From contig NZ_BMNA01000002.1 of NCBI RefSeq assembly GCF_014646215.1, positions 728,070-792,069 of the forward strand: DNA of 64,000 bases. The letters run 5' to 3'. The stretch comes from Nakamurella endophytica (lineage in GTDB: Bacteria > Actinomycetota > Actinomycetes > Mycobacteriales > Nakamurellaceae). How positions within the stretch are numbered: the first letter of the stretch is position 1; each line of letters opens with the position of its first letter. The position numbers and the translations under genes are program-made. Positions 1 to 8,620 of this stretch are shown here, piece by piece. Below the pieces are notes generated by a model. It worked only from the letters and a program-made list of their open reading frames with translations, was not told the DNA's origin and did no database searches.

Positions 1-8
1 GCCCCCCG

Positions 9-1448
9 TCAGCGCACGGTCAGCGCCAGGCCGCCGCGCCGCGGGTCGGCCGCCGGTCCGCTACCGGCCGCCACGGACACGCCGCCGAAGTACGGCCGCG
101 GCGCCTCCCACTCGACGACCGTGTGCCCGTCCGACCGCAGGGCCTGCGCCACCACCGGGCCGAGACCGGGCTCCAGGTGGACCGCCTCCAGGGACGCCGA
201 CAGCCGCGGGGCCGCCACCGCCGTCGGCGCGTCCAGCCCCTGCACCAGCAGCCCGCTCAGGACCTGCAGCAGGGCCGGCCGGATCCGGCTGCCGCCGGCC
301 GCACCACCGGCGACCACCAAGGCACCGGCGTCGTCGGTGACCACCGACGGGACCATCATCGAGGGCATCCGGGCGCCCGCGGTGAGCGGCCCGCGCAGCA
401 GTTCTCCCTCGCCGAGCATCGAGTTGCCGTGCATGCCGCCGACCCAGACGCCCGAGCCCAGACCCAGCGAGTGCGTCACCACGCAGGCGTTCCCGTCGCT
501 GTCGACCGCCACCAGGCTGGTGGTCTCCGAACGCAGCGCCGGGGCCCGCAGGGCGGCCACCAGGGCCCGCGCCCGGGGCACCCCGCCGGCGGCGACGGCC
601 GCGACGTCGAGCCGCCGGGCGGTCTCGGCGAACCCGTCGAGGTCGTTGCCGCGCGCCGACAGCTGCAGGCCCGCGAACGGCACCCGGTGGACCGGCAGGT
701 CGATCACCCGGTAGGCCGCCAGGTCGTCGAGGGACAGCGCGCCGCCGTCCGCCCGGACCGCCGCGACCAGCGCCCGGCCGACCGGACCGGTGTAGAACGC
801 GTCCGGCCCCTGGTCGGCGAGCACCTGCAGCGTCCCGGCCAACCCCGGGTGGTGCAGCCGCTCGCCGGCCGACAGCAGCCGCTGCCCGGTGACCAGGTCC
901 GTCCGGCTGTAGCTGCCGATGCCGTCGCCCAGCACCATGGCCGCGGCCACGTCGGGCAGCAGGTCGGCGTGCGCCTGCGAGAACGGGCTGCCCGCCTCGG
1001 CCAGACGCACCGCAGGACCCACGATCTCGTGCCAGGGCAGGCGACCGAAGCGGCCGTGCAGCGCCGCCACCCCGGCCGGCGTGCCGGGGACGGCGACCGT
1101 CGGCCCACCTACCGCGTACGGCACCGCCACCCCGCCGAACGAGACCGCGATCGTGGTGGCGGGTCCCGCCTCGCTGCCGTCGAGACCTGGTACCGACACG
1201 AAGAAGTCGATGCAGGTGACGGCGCCGGTGTCCTGCTGGTAGACCGTGGCGAAGCCGCCACCGGCCAGCCCGGTGAAGATCGTCTCGGCCACGCACCCGG
1301 CGAGCACCATGGCCGCTGCGGCGTCCGCGGCGGAGCCGCCGCGCCGCAGCACGTCCCGGCCCACCCGGGCGGTGTCGGGATGCCCGGCGGCCACGCCGGC
1401 CGGCAGCTTCGGCCGGTCGCCGGCGCCCTGCGGCGGTCGGTCCGTCAC
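9..1448 (-). CDS. Gamma-glutamyltransferase-family protein
   Basis: A 479-residue member of the gamma-glutamyltranspeptidase (Ntn-hydrolase) family, which hydrolyses or transfers gamma-glutamyl groups. These proenzymes cut themselves before a conserved Thr that then becomes the nucleophile. Visible signatures are GGSAADAAAA (about 38-47), FTGLAGGGFATVY (about 58-70), and TTSLVAVDSDGNACVVTHS from residue 309, where Thr309 is the predicted cleavage site. MPSMMVPSVV further on resembles the oxyanion region. No signal peptide is seen, so a cytosolic enzyme is likely, unlike periplasmic relatives. It is shorter than the usual 550-580 residues. The GTG start at 1448 overlaps the hydrolase stop (GTGA), implying coupled translation. 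A mycothiol-using host leaves the natural substrate open. Confidence 0.85.
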   Translation of the reverse strand: MTDRPPQGAGDRPKLPAGVAAGHPDTARVGRDVLRRGGSAADAAAAMVLAGCVAETIFTGLAGGGFATVYQQDTGAVTCIDFFVSVPGLDGSEAGPATTIAVSFGGVAVPYAVGGPTVAVPGTPAGVAALHGRFGRLPWHEIVGPAVRLAEAGSPFSQAHADLLPDVAAAMVLGDGIGSYSRTDLVTGQRLLSAGERLHHPGLAGTLQVLADQGPDAFYTGPVGRALVAAVRADGGALSLDDLAAYRVIDLPVHRVPFAGLQLSARGNDLDGFAETARRLDVAAVAAGGVPRARALVAALRAPALRSETTSLVAVDSDGNACVVTHSLGLGSGVWVGGMHGNSMLGEGELLRGPLTAGARMPSMMVPSVVTDDAGALVVAGGAAGGSRIRPALLQVLSGLLVQGLDAPTAVAAPRLSASLEAVHLEPGLGPVVAQALRSDGHTVVEWEAPRPYFGGVSVAAGSGPAADPRRGGLALTVR

Positions 1449-2329
1449 GGGTGCCGTGCCAGGTGCCGGCGCAACTGAGCGAGCACCTCGTCCGGCGCCT
1501 CGCGGTGCGGGAAGTGACCCACCCCGGCGATCACCACGCGCCGGTGGTCGTCGAAGTGGCCCTCCAGTCCCTCGGAGGCCTCCGGCGGGTCGCAGTGGTC
1601 GGCGCCGCCCTGGATCATCAGCGTCGGGACGGAAAGGTGCTCCGTGGCGGCGACTGTCGCCCGGATGTCGTCGTAGTGGGGGTCGAGCGGCTCGTCCGGA
1701 TCGAAGCGGAACCGGTAGGCCTGCAGGGTCACCGCCACCCAGTCCGGGTTCTCGAAGGCCCGGGCGGTGGCGCGGAACTCGTCGTCGTCGAACCAGCCGG
1801 GCGGGCTCCACGTCTCCCACTGCTCCCGGGCGAAACCCACGGGATCCGCCCGCACGGCCGCCACGCCGGCGTCGACGAACATCAGCCACTGGTACCAGAA
1901 CAGCCGCGCCTGCCGGAACGACGGCATCCGGAAGCGGCCCCGCGGCTGGTACGCCAGCGCCAGTCCGGCGATCGACCGCAGCCGTTCCGGGGCCGCCGCC
2001 GCCAGGGTGTACGCGGTCCGGGCGCCCCAGTCGTGACCCACGACGGCGAACCGGTCGAGCCCGAGGGCGTCGGCCAGGTCCAGCACGTCCCGGGCCAGGG
2101 CGTCCGCGGACCCGTCGCGCACCGTCCCGGCATCCAGGAACTCGGTGTCACCGCAGCCCCGCAGGTCCGGCACGACGACGCGGTAGCCGTCGGCGAGCAG
2201 CCCGTCGCGCACCGGACCCCAGCCGCGGGCGGCGTCCGGCCAGCCGTGCACCAGCACCACGGGCGAGCCGCTCCCCCGGTCGTCGTAGGCGAGCGACAGC
2301 GTCGGGGTCCGGAGGGTCGGCACGCGCAC
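1445..2329 (-). CDS. Alpha/beta hydrolase, epoxide-hydrolase-like
   Basis: A 294-residue alpha/beta hydrolase. The oxyanion-side motif HGWPD is at 29-33, the nucleophile elbow GHDWGA puts Asp at about 100, and the general-base His is in GVGHFPHREAPDE near 272. An Asp nucleophile in a GHDWG elbow is typical of epoxide hydrolases and haloalkane dehalogenases rather than serine esterases. A cap domain fits residues about 130-215, including the FWYQW stretch. No signal peptide is visible. It is the first gene of a two-gene unit and overlaps the gamma-glutamyltransferase start by four bases. GTG codons at 2329 and 2323 are both possible starts. The true substrate cannot be read from the sequence. 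Confidence 0.86.
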   Translation of the reverse strand: MRVPTLRTPTLSLAYDDRGSGSPVVLVHGWPDAARGWGPVRDGLLADGYRVVVPDLRGCGDTEFLDAGTVRDGSADALARDVLDLADALGLDRFAVVGHDWGARTAYTLAAAAPERLRSIAGLALAYQPRGRFRMPSFRQARLFWYQWLMFVDAGVAAVRADPVGFAREQWETWSPPGWFDDDEFRATARAFENPDWVAVTLQAYRFRFDPDEPLDPHYDDIRATVAATEHLSVPTLMIQGGADHCDPPEASEGLEGHFDDHRRVVIAGVGHFPHREAPDEVLAQLRRHLARHP

Positions 2330-2402
2330 GTTGGTAGCACGACGGGATCCGGGCCGTGCGGACAGGTCACCCGGCCGCGGCCCGGGCCTCGCCGGTGCGA
2401 GG

Positions 2403-3008
2403 TCACAACCAGCCGCGCTCGGTGGCCACCCGCACCGCCTCCGCGCGGGTCCGCGCCTCGGTCTTGCCGATGACCGACGACAGGTGGTTGCGGACCGTCC
2501 CCTCCGACAGGTGCAGCCGCCGGGCGATGTCGGCGACGGTGCCGCCGTCGGCCGCGGCGACCAGCACGTCGCGCTCCCGCTCGGTGAACGGCGAGGTGCC
2601 CAGGGTCAGGGTCTCGGCCGCGAGCACCGGGTCGACGACGCGCAGACCGGCGTGCACCCGCCGGATGGCGTCCACCAACTGTTCCGCGGGCACGTCCTTG
2701 ACCAGGAACCCGGCGGCGCCCGCCTCCATCGCCCGCCGCAGGTACCCCGGCCGGCCGAAGGTCGTCAGGATGATGGCGCGGCAGGACGGCAGGGCCGCCC
2801 GGAGCGCCGCCGCGGCGGTCAGCCCGTCGACGCCGGGCATCTGCACGTCCAGCAGGGCCACGTCCGGCCGGGTGCGCAGCGCCTCGGCGACGACCTGGTC
2901 GCCGGAGCCCACCTGCCCGACCACGGTCAGGTCGTCCTCCAGGGCGAGCAGCGCGGCGAAGGCGCTGCGCAGCAGCGCCTGGTCGTCCGCCAGCAGGACG
3001 CGGATCAT
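2403..3008 (-). CDS. NarL/LuxR-family response regulator
   Basis: A 201-residue two-component response regulator. The receiver domain (1-120) has the acidic pair Asp8/Asp9, phospho-acceptor Asp54 (LLDVQMPG), a Thr-Thr switch near 82-83 and Lys104 (LVKD). The LuxR-type helix-turn-helix fills about 134-195 (FTERERDVLVAAADG..VADIARRLHLSEGTVRNHL). The ATG at 3008 overlaps the sensor kinase stop (ATGA), so kinase and regulator are translationally coupled. They form the end of a four-gene set with an ABC exporter. By analogy with DesKR or LiaRS-type systems it probably controls that exporter in response to membrane stress. That link rests on position alone. Confidence 0.93.
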   Translation of the reverse strand: MIRVLLADDQALLRSAFAALLALEDDLTVVGQVGSGDQVVAEALRTRPDVALLDVQMPGVDGLTAAAALRAALPSCRAIILTTFGRPGYLRRAMEAGAAGFLVKDVPAEQLVDAIRRVHAGLRVVDPVLAAETLTLGTSPFTERERDVLVAAADGGTVADIARRLHLSEGTVRNHLSSVIGKTEARTRAEAVRVATERGWL

Positions 3009-4381
3009 GCGCCGAGCGAGGCGGCGCCGGGTGCCGCCGGGTGGGTCCGCGGAGCCGTCGCGGACGGCTCCGCCGGCACGACCGGGTGGGGCGCCGGCCG
3101 CGTCGGGGGGTCGACGGGCGGAGGTGTCCGGCCGGCCGACGGCGGCGTCCGCCGCGCGGTGCCGGTCACGGACACCCGCACCAGGAAGCCGCCCTCCACC
3201 GGCCCGGCCGTCATCTCGCCACCGGCGGCGGCCACCCGCGCCCGCAGACCGGACAGGCCGCTGCCGTCGCCGGTCGGGGCAGAGCCGGCGCCGTCGTCCC
3301 GGACCTCGACCGACGTCGGCGTCAGGCGTATGCGGCAGGTCCGGGCCGACGAGTGCCGGACGACGTTGGTCACCGCCTCGCGCACCACGTAGCCGAACAG
3401 CTCCCTGGCGGCCGGGTCGACGTCGTCCACCGCCGTCGGCAGCTCGGCCCGGATGTCCGCGGCGCGGAGCACCGCGGCCGCCACCGCCAGCTCCGGGGCC
3501 AGCGAGACCTGCCGGAACCCGGACGCGGTGGCCCGGACGTCGGCGAGCGCCTCCCGGGCCAGCCGCTCGAGGTCGGCCACCTCGGCACCCGCGGCGGCGT
3601 CGTCCCGGCCGACCAGCCGGCGCGCCAGGCCCGCCTTGACCGCGATCGCCGTCAGCGAGTGGCCCAGGATGTCGTGCAGGTCGCGGCCGATGCGCTCCCG
3701 CTCGGCCGCGACGGCGGCCTGGGCCAGCTCCTCGCGCGTCCGGCGCAACTCGATGCTCAACCGGACGTTGCGGGCGAACGCCGTGGTGAACAGCGCGAGG
3801 GCCAGCAGGGTCGCCGCGTTCTCCCAGGACCATCCGCGGCCGCCCGCATGGTCGACCAGCAGCAGGGCGCCGGCGAGCACGGCGGCCACGCCGACCGCGG
3901 CCGGTGCCCGGAGCAGCATCGCGGCGGCGGCCGCCACGAAGATCCACAGGATCGAGGTGTCCGGGCCCAGCCACAGGAACATCGGCAGCGACGCCAGTAC
4001 CTGCAGCGCGAGCACCCCGCACCGCTGCGGCATCGGCCGCCCGATCGCCCAGGCCGGACCCAGGACGTGCAGCGCGCCGTACAGGACGATCGCCGCGACG
4101 CCGAGCACGCGCGACCACGTCGGCAGGTCCGCGCGCGCCACCTCCGCGACACCGGAGACCAGGAACACCAGGCTCACGCAGGCGCCGGCCATCCACCGCT
4201 GCCGGCCACGCACCCAGTCGTCCCGACCCGCCGTGCCCTGCCCTCGCACGCCCGCCGTCCCCACCGCACCATCCTCCCGCGGGTCCCCGGCGCCGGGCGC
4301 CGCGGTCGAGACCGCACCGGGCGCCGCGGTGGCCACCGCGGGCGCGCGGCGGGACAGCCGGGCGCCCGCGACCACGGTCAC
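3005..4381 (-). CDS. Sensor histidine kinase, HisKA_3 (DesK/NarX-like)
   Basis: A membrane sensor kinase of about 458 residues. After a Gly/Ala-rich N-terminus of about 60 residues come four to six hydrophobic segments (MAGACVSLVFLVSGVAEVA onward to about residue 205). The dimerisation and phosphotransfer helix ERERIGRDLHDILGHS follows, with phospho-accepting His near 236. The HATPase part shows the N-box (REAVTNVVRHS), DDGAG and GLSGLRARV. There is no extracytoplasmic loop large enough for a sensor domain, so it may sense the membrane itself. The GTG at 4381 overlaps the permease stop (GTGA). A shorter form beginning at the first membrane segment is possible. Its phosphoryl acceptor is almost certainly the next gene. 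Confidence 0.9.
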   Translation of the reverse strand: MTVVAGARLSRRAPAVATAAPGAVSTAAPGAGDPREDGAVGTAGVRGQGTAGRDDWVRGRQRWMAGACVSLVFLVSGVAEVARADLPTWSRVLGVAAIVLYGALHVLGPAWAIGRPMPQRCGVLALQVLASLPMFLWLGPDTSILWIFVAAAAAMLLRAPAAVGVAAVLAGALLLVDHAGGRGWSWENAATLLALALFTTAFARNVRLSIELRRTREELAQAAVAAERERIGRDLHDILGHSLTAIAVKAGLARRLVGRDDAAAGAEVADLERLAREALADVRATASGFRQVSLAPELAVAAAVLRAADIRAELPTAVDDVDPAARELFGYVVREAVTNVVRHSSARTCRIRLTPTSVEVRDDGAGSAPTGDGSGLSGLRARVAAAGGEMTAGPVEGGFLVRVSVTGTARRTPPSAGRTPPPVDPPTRPAPHPVVPAEPSATAPRTHPAAPGAASLGA

Positions 4382-5118
4382 GCCTTGCGGCCGCTGCGGC
4401 GGTACGCCACCGCACCGAGCGCGGCCAGCACCACGGTCCAGGCCAGCAGCACCCCGATGCCGCGCAGCGGCAGGGCCACCCCGGCCAGCACGTCGCGGGC
4501 GATCTGGGCGGTCCAGTAGCTGGGCACCGCCCTGGCCAGATGCTGCAGGAACGGCGACAGCTGCTCGACCGGGATCCACAGGCCGCCGAGGACCGCCATC
4601 GCCATGTACACCAGCACGGTCAGCGACTGGGTGGAGTCGACGGTGGCGACGAACCCGATGACCAGCCCGACGACGGCGAACGGGATCAGCGACAGCCAGA
4701 CGGCCAGCCCGCCGCCCAACCACAGGTGCAGCGGCATCCGCACGTGACCGACGAGCGCGCCGGCCAGGAACACCAGCAGGATCGCCGGCAACGCCACCAG
4801 CAGCGACACCGCGGACTTGGCGGCCATGTAGCCGCGCGGCGTCAGGGCGGACAGCCGCAGCTGGCGGTTCCAGCCCGTCTGCCGCTCCACGGCGATGCGC
4901 GCACCGGCGTTGATGGCGGCGCCGATCCCGCCGTACGCGGCCATCGACACCATGAGGTACGCGCCGACGGTGATGCCGGCCTCGTCCCCGCGGCCGCCGT
5001 ACAGGCCGTTGAACAGCAGGTACAGGGCCAGCGGCAGGGCCACCGTGAAGAGGACGAAGCGGGCGTTGCGGAAGGTGGCCCGGGCCGACATCGCGGCATA
5101 GGTCAGGGTCATGGTCAC
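4378..5118 (-). CDS. ABC-2 type transporter permease
   Basis: A 246-residue integral membrane protein with about six hydrophobic segments, in the ABC-2 (drug, lipid or antibiotic exporter) permease family. The N-terminal cytoplasmic helix leads into FVLFTVALPLALYLLFNGLYG. GYMAAKSAVSLLVALPAILLV and a later LWIPVEQLSPFLQHLARAVP segment are typical of the family. It overlaps the ATPase by four bases at its start and the kinase at its end. It should form a homodimeric exporter with the adjacent ATPase. No substrate can be deduced. Pairing with a DesK-like kinase suggests a role in envelope or antibiotic stress. Confidence 0.88.
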   Translation of the reverse strand: MTMTLTYAAMSARATFRNARFVLFTVALPLALYLLFNGLYGGRGDEAGITVGAYLMVSMAAYGGIGAAINAGARIAVERQTGWNRQLRLSALTPRGYMAAKSAVSLLVALPAILLVFLAGALVGHVRMPLHLWLGGGLAVWLSLIPFAVVGLVIGFVATVDSTQSLTVLVYMAMAVLGGLWIPVEQLSPFLQHLARAVPSYWTAQIARDVLAGVALPLRGIGVLLAWTVVLAALGAVAYRRSGRKA

Positions 5119-6131
5119 CGGGAGCTCCTGGTGGACGGGGCGGACGCGGGGTCGGCGGTGAGGTGGTGGGCGGCGTCTGCGTCGGCGACGGTGCGCGCCG
5201 TCAGTGCGAGGAAGGCGTCCTCGAGGTCCCCGGCGGACACCTCGATGTCGTGCGCGCGCGGCTCGGCGGCCAGCAGCGCGCGCAACGCCGCGTCCGAGTC
5301 CGAGCAGTGCAGCAGCACCCGGGGACCGACCTGCTCCACCCGCAGGACGCCGGGCAGCGCGGACAGGCTCGACCGGGAGCCTTCGACGTCGGGGATCACG
5401 GCCGAGACGGTGCGCCCGGACACCGCCGCCTTGATCTGCGCGCCGGTGCCGTCCGCGACCACCCGGCCGCCGGCGAGCACCAGCACCCGGTCCGCGAAGT
5501 CGTCCGCCTCCTCCAGGTAGTGGGTGGCGAAGAGCACGGTGCGCCCGTCGGCGACCAGCTCGCGCATGGACGACCAGAACGAGCGGCGAACCTCGACGTC
5601 CATGGCGACGGTGGGCTCGTCGAGCACCAGGAGCTCGGGGTCCGGGACCAGCGCGAGCGCGAACCGCACCCGCTGCGCCTGCCCGCCCGACAGCTTGGTC
5701 GTCCGCTGCCCCGCGATGTCCGCGATGCCGGCGCGGCGGAGCGCCTCGGCCACCGGCAACGGATGCCGGTGCAGCGCCGCGAAGGTCGCGACGAGTTCCC
5801 GCACCGTGACGTCGGGCAGCAGGGCGCCGGACTGCAGCATGGCGCCCACCCGGCCCTCCCGGACGGCGATCCCGGGGGCCTCGCCGAAGAGCCGCACCGT
5901 GCCGGCGTCCGGCGCGGTCAGGCCCAGCAGCATGTCGATGGTGGTCGACTTGCCCGCCCCGTTCGGTCCGAGGACGGCGACCACCTCACCCGGCGCGATG
6001 ATGACGTCCACGCCGCGTACGGCCTGGACGGAACCCCAGTTCTTGTGCAGTCCGGTCAGCTCCACGGCGGCGGCCGCAGCGCGTCCGCGCGGTCCGGCGG
6101 CCACCGCGGCGACCCTGTCTCTCGTCGGCAT
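5115..6131 (-). CDS. ABC transporter ATP-binding protein
   Basis: A 338-residue ABC ATPase. It has Walker A GPNGAGKST (55-63), a Q-loop region near MLQSGALLPD, signature LSGGQAQRV, Walker B LLVLDEPTVAMDV and the switch His in LFATHYLEEAD. The region after about residue 240 matches the C-terminal extension of DrrA-like drug-exporter ATPases. It is the first gene of the four-gene set. The start has a GGAGAG ribosome-binding site seven bases before the ATG at 6131. It drives export through the permease encoded next. A 20-residue Ala/Arg-rich leader precedes the domain and has no evident function. Confidence 0.92.
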   Translation of the reverse strand: MPTRDRVAAVAAGPRGRAAAAAVELTGLHKNWGSVQAVRGVDVIIAPGEVVAVLGPNGAGKSTTIDMLLGLTAPDAGTVRLFGEAPGIAVREGRVGAMLQSGALLPDVTVRELVATFAALHRHPLPVAEALRRAGIADIAGQRTTKLSGGQAQRVRFALALVPDPELLVLDEPTVAMDVEVRRSFWSSMRELVADGRTVLFATHYLEEADDFADRVLVLAGGRVVADGTGAQIKAAVSGRTVSAVIPDVEGSRSSLSALPGVLRVEQVGPRVLLHCSDSDAALRALLAAEPRAHDIEVSAGDLEDAFLALTARTVADADAAHHLTADPASAPSTRSSR

Positions 6132-6199
6132 GTCCCGACTCTCCCGCGCACCGCCCGCGCCGCCCCGGTGCGGAGGTCACGTCCCGGCCATGACAGGTG

Positions 6200-7597
6200 T
6201 CACGGCGCAGCGGGCGAGGTCCGGGCCGGTGCCCCGCCGGGCAACGGCTCGGGTGGCAGCGCCTCGGCCAGTTCGGGCGGCGCCTCAGGCACGTGCGGCG
6301 GCGGCTCCGGGCCCTCGGAGTGCTGGGCCGACGGCTCCGGCGGCCCGGCGGCGGCCACCGCAGTGCGGACGGCCGGCCACAGGTCGCCGCGGTCGGCCAC
6401 CTCGACCGCGCCGAGACCGAGCCACCGGGCCATCCGCCGGAACTCGACGGCGGCCGCGGCGGCCACCTCGGCGGGCCGGGGCGGCGGCTCGTCGGCCGGG
6501 CCGGTCTCGAGCCAGCTGGACCGGACGAGGAGCCGGCTCGCCGCGCGGTCCGCCTTGAGGTCGAAGCGGGCGACCAGCCGGTCACCCAGCAGGAACGGGA
6601 AGACGTAGTAGCCGTGGACCCGCTTGTGCTCGGGGGTGTAGATCTCGATCCGGTAGTGGACGCCGAACAGCCGCTCGGTGCGGGGACGGGTCCAGATCAA
6701 CGGGTCGAACGGGCAGAGCAGGGCGCGACCGGCCACCCTGCGCGGCACCCGGGCCTCGCGGTGCAGGTACGCGGGATCCCGCCAGCCCGGGACCAGCACC
6801 GGCTCCAGGATCCCGTCGTCGACCAGGTCGACCGCCGCGGCCTTGGCCTCGGCGACGCCCATCCGGAAGTAGTCCGCCAGGTCCCCGGCCGTCGCGATGC
6901 CGTGCGCCCGGGCGGCGATGGCGACCAGCGCGCGCTGCGCGTCGGCGCGGTCCGGCACCGGCGCCGCCAGGACGGCCGGCGGCAGGACGCGCTCGATGAG
7001 GTCGTAGTGGCGTTCGAAGCCGCGCCGGTAGGCGGTGCCCAGCAGGCCCGCCGAGAACAGCGCCTCGCAGGCCCGCTTGGTCTCCGACCACTCCCACCAG
7101 CCCGACCGTCCCGCGCTCGCGCCGAGCAGCACCTTCTCCACCTGCCCGGCCGAGAGCGGCCCGGAGTCGGCGATCACCGCGAGCACCCGCTCGGGCAGGC
7201 CGGGGTGGCGTTCGGCGAGCCGCTGCGCCGCCGCGGTGCTCCAGTGCCGCCGCGGCCACCGGAGCAAGGGGTGCACCGCCAGCGGGACCAGGGACGCCTC
7301 GTGCGCCCAGGTCTCCACCAGCAGCCGGTCGCGACTGCGGCTCGGCCACGCCGCCTGCTCGAACACCTCGAAGGGGTAGCGGCCCAGCCGGGCGAACACC
7401 GGCAGGAGGTGGGCGCGGGCCACGACGTTCACCGAGTCGATCTGCAGCAGGCCGAGGCGGTCGACGAGCCGCCGCAGCTGGGCGCGGCCGGCCGGCGCGG
7501 CGTCCGGATTCGGTGGCGCGGCCAGCTGCTGGGCCGCCACGGCGATCCGGCGGGCCTGCGCGAGCGACACGGTGCGCGTCGCGGCGGTGGATCTCAC
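6200..7597 (-). CDS. YcaQ-like winged-helix DNA glycosylase family protein
   Basis: About 465 residues of the YcaQ/AlkX (HTH_42) family, whose studied members unhook DNA interstrand crosslinks and alkylated bases. The family N-terminus is clear: a SLAQARRIAVAAQQL helix, then LGLLQIDSVNVVARAHLLP, then FARLGRYP. Tandem winged-helix regions cover about 110-270, followed by the conserved PFDPLIWTRPRTERLFG and YRIEIYTPEHKRVHGYYVFP blocks. The C-terminal 40 residues are Pro/Glu-rich and probably disordered. GTG codons occur at 7660, 7621 and 7597. I take 7597 because the E. coli protein begins only a few residues before the matching helix. No nearby ribosome-binding site settles the choice. It appears to be a single-gene unit, divergent from the DeoR gene. 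Confidence 0.82.
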   Translation of the reverse strand: MRSTAATRTVSLAQARRIAVAAQQLAAPPNPDAAPAGRAQLRRLVDRLGLLQIDSVNVVARAHLLPVFARLGRYPFEVFEQAAWPSRSRDRLLVETWAHEASLVPLAVHPLLRWPRRHWSTAAAQRLAERHPGLPERVLAVIADSGPLSAGQVEKVLLGASAGRSGWWEWSETKRACEALFSAGLLGTAYRRGFERHYDLIERVLPPAVLAAPVPDRADAQRALVAIAARAHGIATAGDLADYFRMGVAEAKAAAVDLVDDGILEPVLVPGWRDPAYLHREARVPRRVAGRALLCPFDPLIWTRPRTERLFGVHYRIEIYTPEHKRVHGYYVFPFLLGDRLVARFDLKADRAASRLLVRSSWLETGPADEPPPRPAEVAAAAAVEFRRMARWLGLGAVEVADRGDLWPAVRTAVAAAGPPEPSAQHSEGPEPPPHVPEAPPELAEALPPEPLPGGAPARTSPAAP

Positions 7598-7665
7598 CTC
7601 CCGGATGGTGCCAGCCCCCACCGACAGCGCCGGCGACGCGCGTCGACGGTCCGGTGCCACCGCCG

Positions 7666-7694
7666 TTCCGCCACCCGCCGTGCGCGTTTATGCT
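7666..7694 (+). promoter_or_regulatory. Candidate promoter of the DeoR-acetyltransferase unit
   Basis: A TATGCT hexamer at 7689-7694 is a good match to the actinobacterial -10 consensus TANNNT. TTCCGC lies 17 bases upstream as a weak -35. Transcription would begin near 7701, about 48 bases before the DeoR start. The A/T-rich TTTAT stands out in this GC-rich setting. Confidence 0.45.
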
Positions 7695-7747
7695 CGCGGC
7701 GGCCGGTCAGCGAGCGTGGTCGCGCGGCGACGGGCAGGCGGGAGCCG

Positions 7748-8620
7748 ATGGGGTCGCACGAGCGTTGGACCGGGCTGCTGGACATCCTGGGCCGCGACGG
7801 CCGGTTGGACGTCCTGGAGGCGGCGACCGAGCTGGCCGTGTCCCCGGCCACCATCCGGCGCGACCTGGACCATCTCGCCGCCCAACAGCTGCTGTCCCGG
7901 ACCCGCGGCGGCGCCGTCCCGGCCAGCGTCGCCTACGACCTGCCGCTGCGCTACAAGACGGGGCGGCACACCCGGGAGAAGTCCCGCATCGGGGCGGCCG
8001 CCGCCGCGCTGGTGCCGGCCGGATCGGTGGTCGGTGTCAACGGCGGGACGACCACGTCCGAGTTCGCCAGGGCGCTGGTCACCACTCCGCCGAACGGCAG
8101 CCCGGCGGTCCCGGACGGCTCCGCGCCGGCGTCGGTCGACCCGGACGGCGCCCGCGCGGTCGACCTGGACGGCGGCGGCGCCGACGCGGGCCTGGACCAC
8201 CCGGTGTTCACCGTCGTGACCAACGCCCTGAACATCGCCAACGACCTGGCGGTCCGGCGCACGGTGAAGCTGGTGGTCGTCGGGGGCGTCGCCCGGCCCA
8301 GCTCCTACGAGCTGATCGGTCCGCTGGCCGAGTCGTCCTTGCTGCGCCTGCACCTGGACTTCATGGTGCTCGGGGTCGACGGCTTCGACCTGGCGACCGG
8401 CGCCACCGCGCACCACGAGGGCGAGGCCGCGGTGAGCGCGGCGATGGCGGAGCACGCGTCCACGGTGATCGTCGTGGCGGACGCCTCCAAGCTGGGCATG
8501 CGCCGGTTCGCCCGGATCTGCCCGACCACGTCGGTCGACGTGCTGGTCACCGACGCCGGGGCGGACCCGGTGCTGCTGCAGCGGTTCCGGGACGCCGGCG
8601 TGCGGGTGAAGACCGCGTGA
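7748..8620 (+). CDS. DeoR-family transcriptional regulator
   Basis: A 290-residue DeoR/GlpR-type regulator. The N-terminal helix-turn-helix (about 5-58) has LDVLEAATELAVSPATIRRDL followed by LSRTRGGAV. The DeoR C-terminal sugar-phosphate sensor domain begins with the KSRIG..AAALVPAGSVVGVNGGTTT block and ends with VVADASKLGMRRFA. Members normally repress carbohydrate uptake genes until a sugar phosphate binds. A low-complexity Pro/Asp/Gly insertion (about 115-150) interrupts the sensor domain and is unusual. The gene is coupled by GTGA to an acetyltransferase, and no sugar gene is adjacent, so its target is unknown. Start ATG at 7748 follows GGGAG. Confidence 0.9.
   Translation: MGSHERWTGLLDILGRDGRLDVLEAATELAVSPATIRRDLDHLAAQQLLSRTRGGAVPASVAYDLPLRYKTGRHTREKSRIGAAAAALVPAGSVVGVNGGTTTSEFARALVTTPPNGSPAVPDGSAPASVDPDGARAVDLDGGGADAGLDHPVFTVVTNALNIANDLAVRRTVKLVVVGGVARPSSYELIGPLAESSLLRLHLDFMVLGVDGFDLATGATAHHEGEAAVSAAMAEHASTVIVVADASKLGMRRFARICPTTSVDVLVTDAGADPVLLQRFRDAGVRVKTA

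Noticed and set aside
9..1889. 626-residue form of the gamma-glutamyltransferase
   Set aside because: The first 147 residues are out-of-frame hydrolase sequence. GTG 1448 gives the family N-terminus.
3005..4723. Longer sensor kinase starting at 4723
   Set aside because: The extra 114 residues overlap the ABC permease gene in another frame. The GTG at 4381 makes the usual 4-bp overlap.
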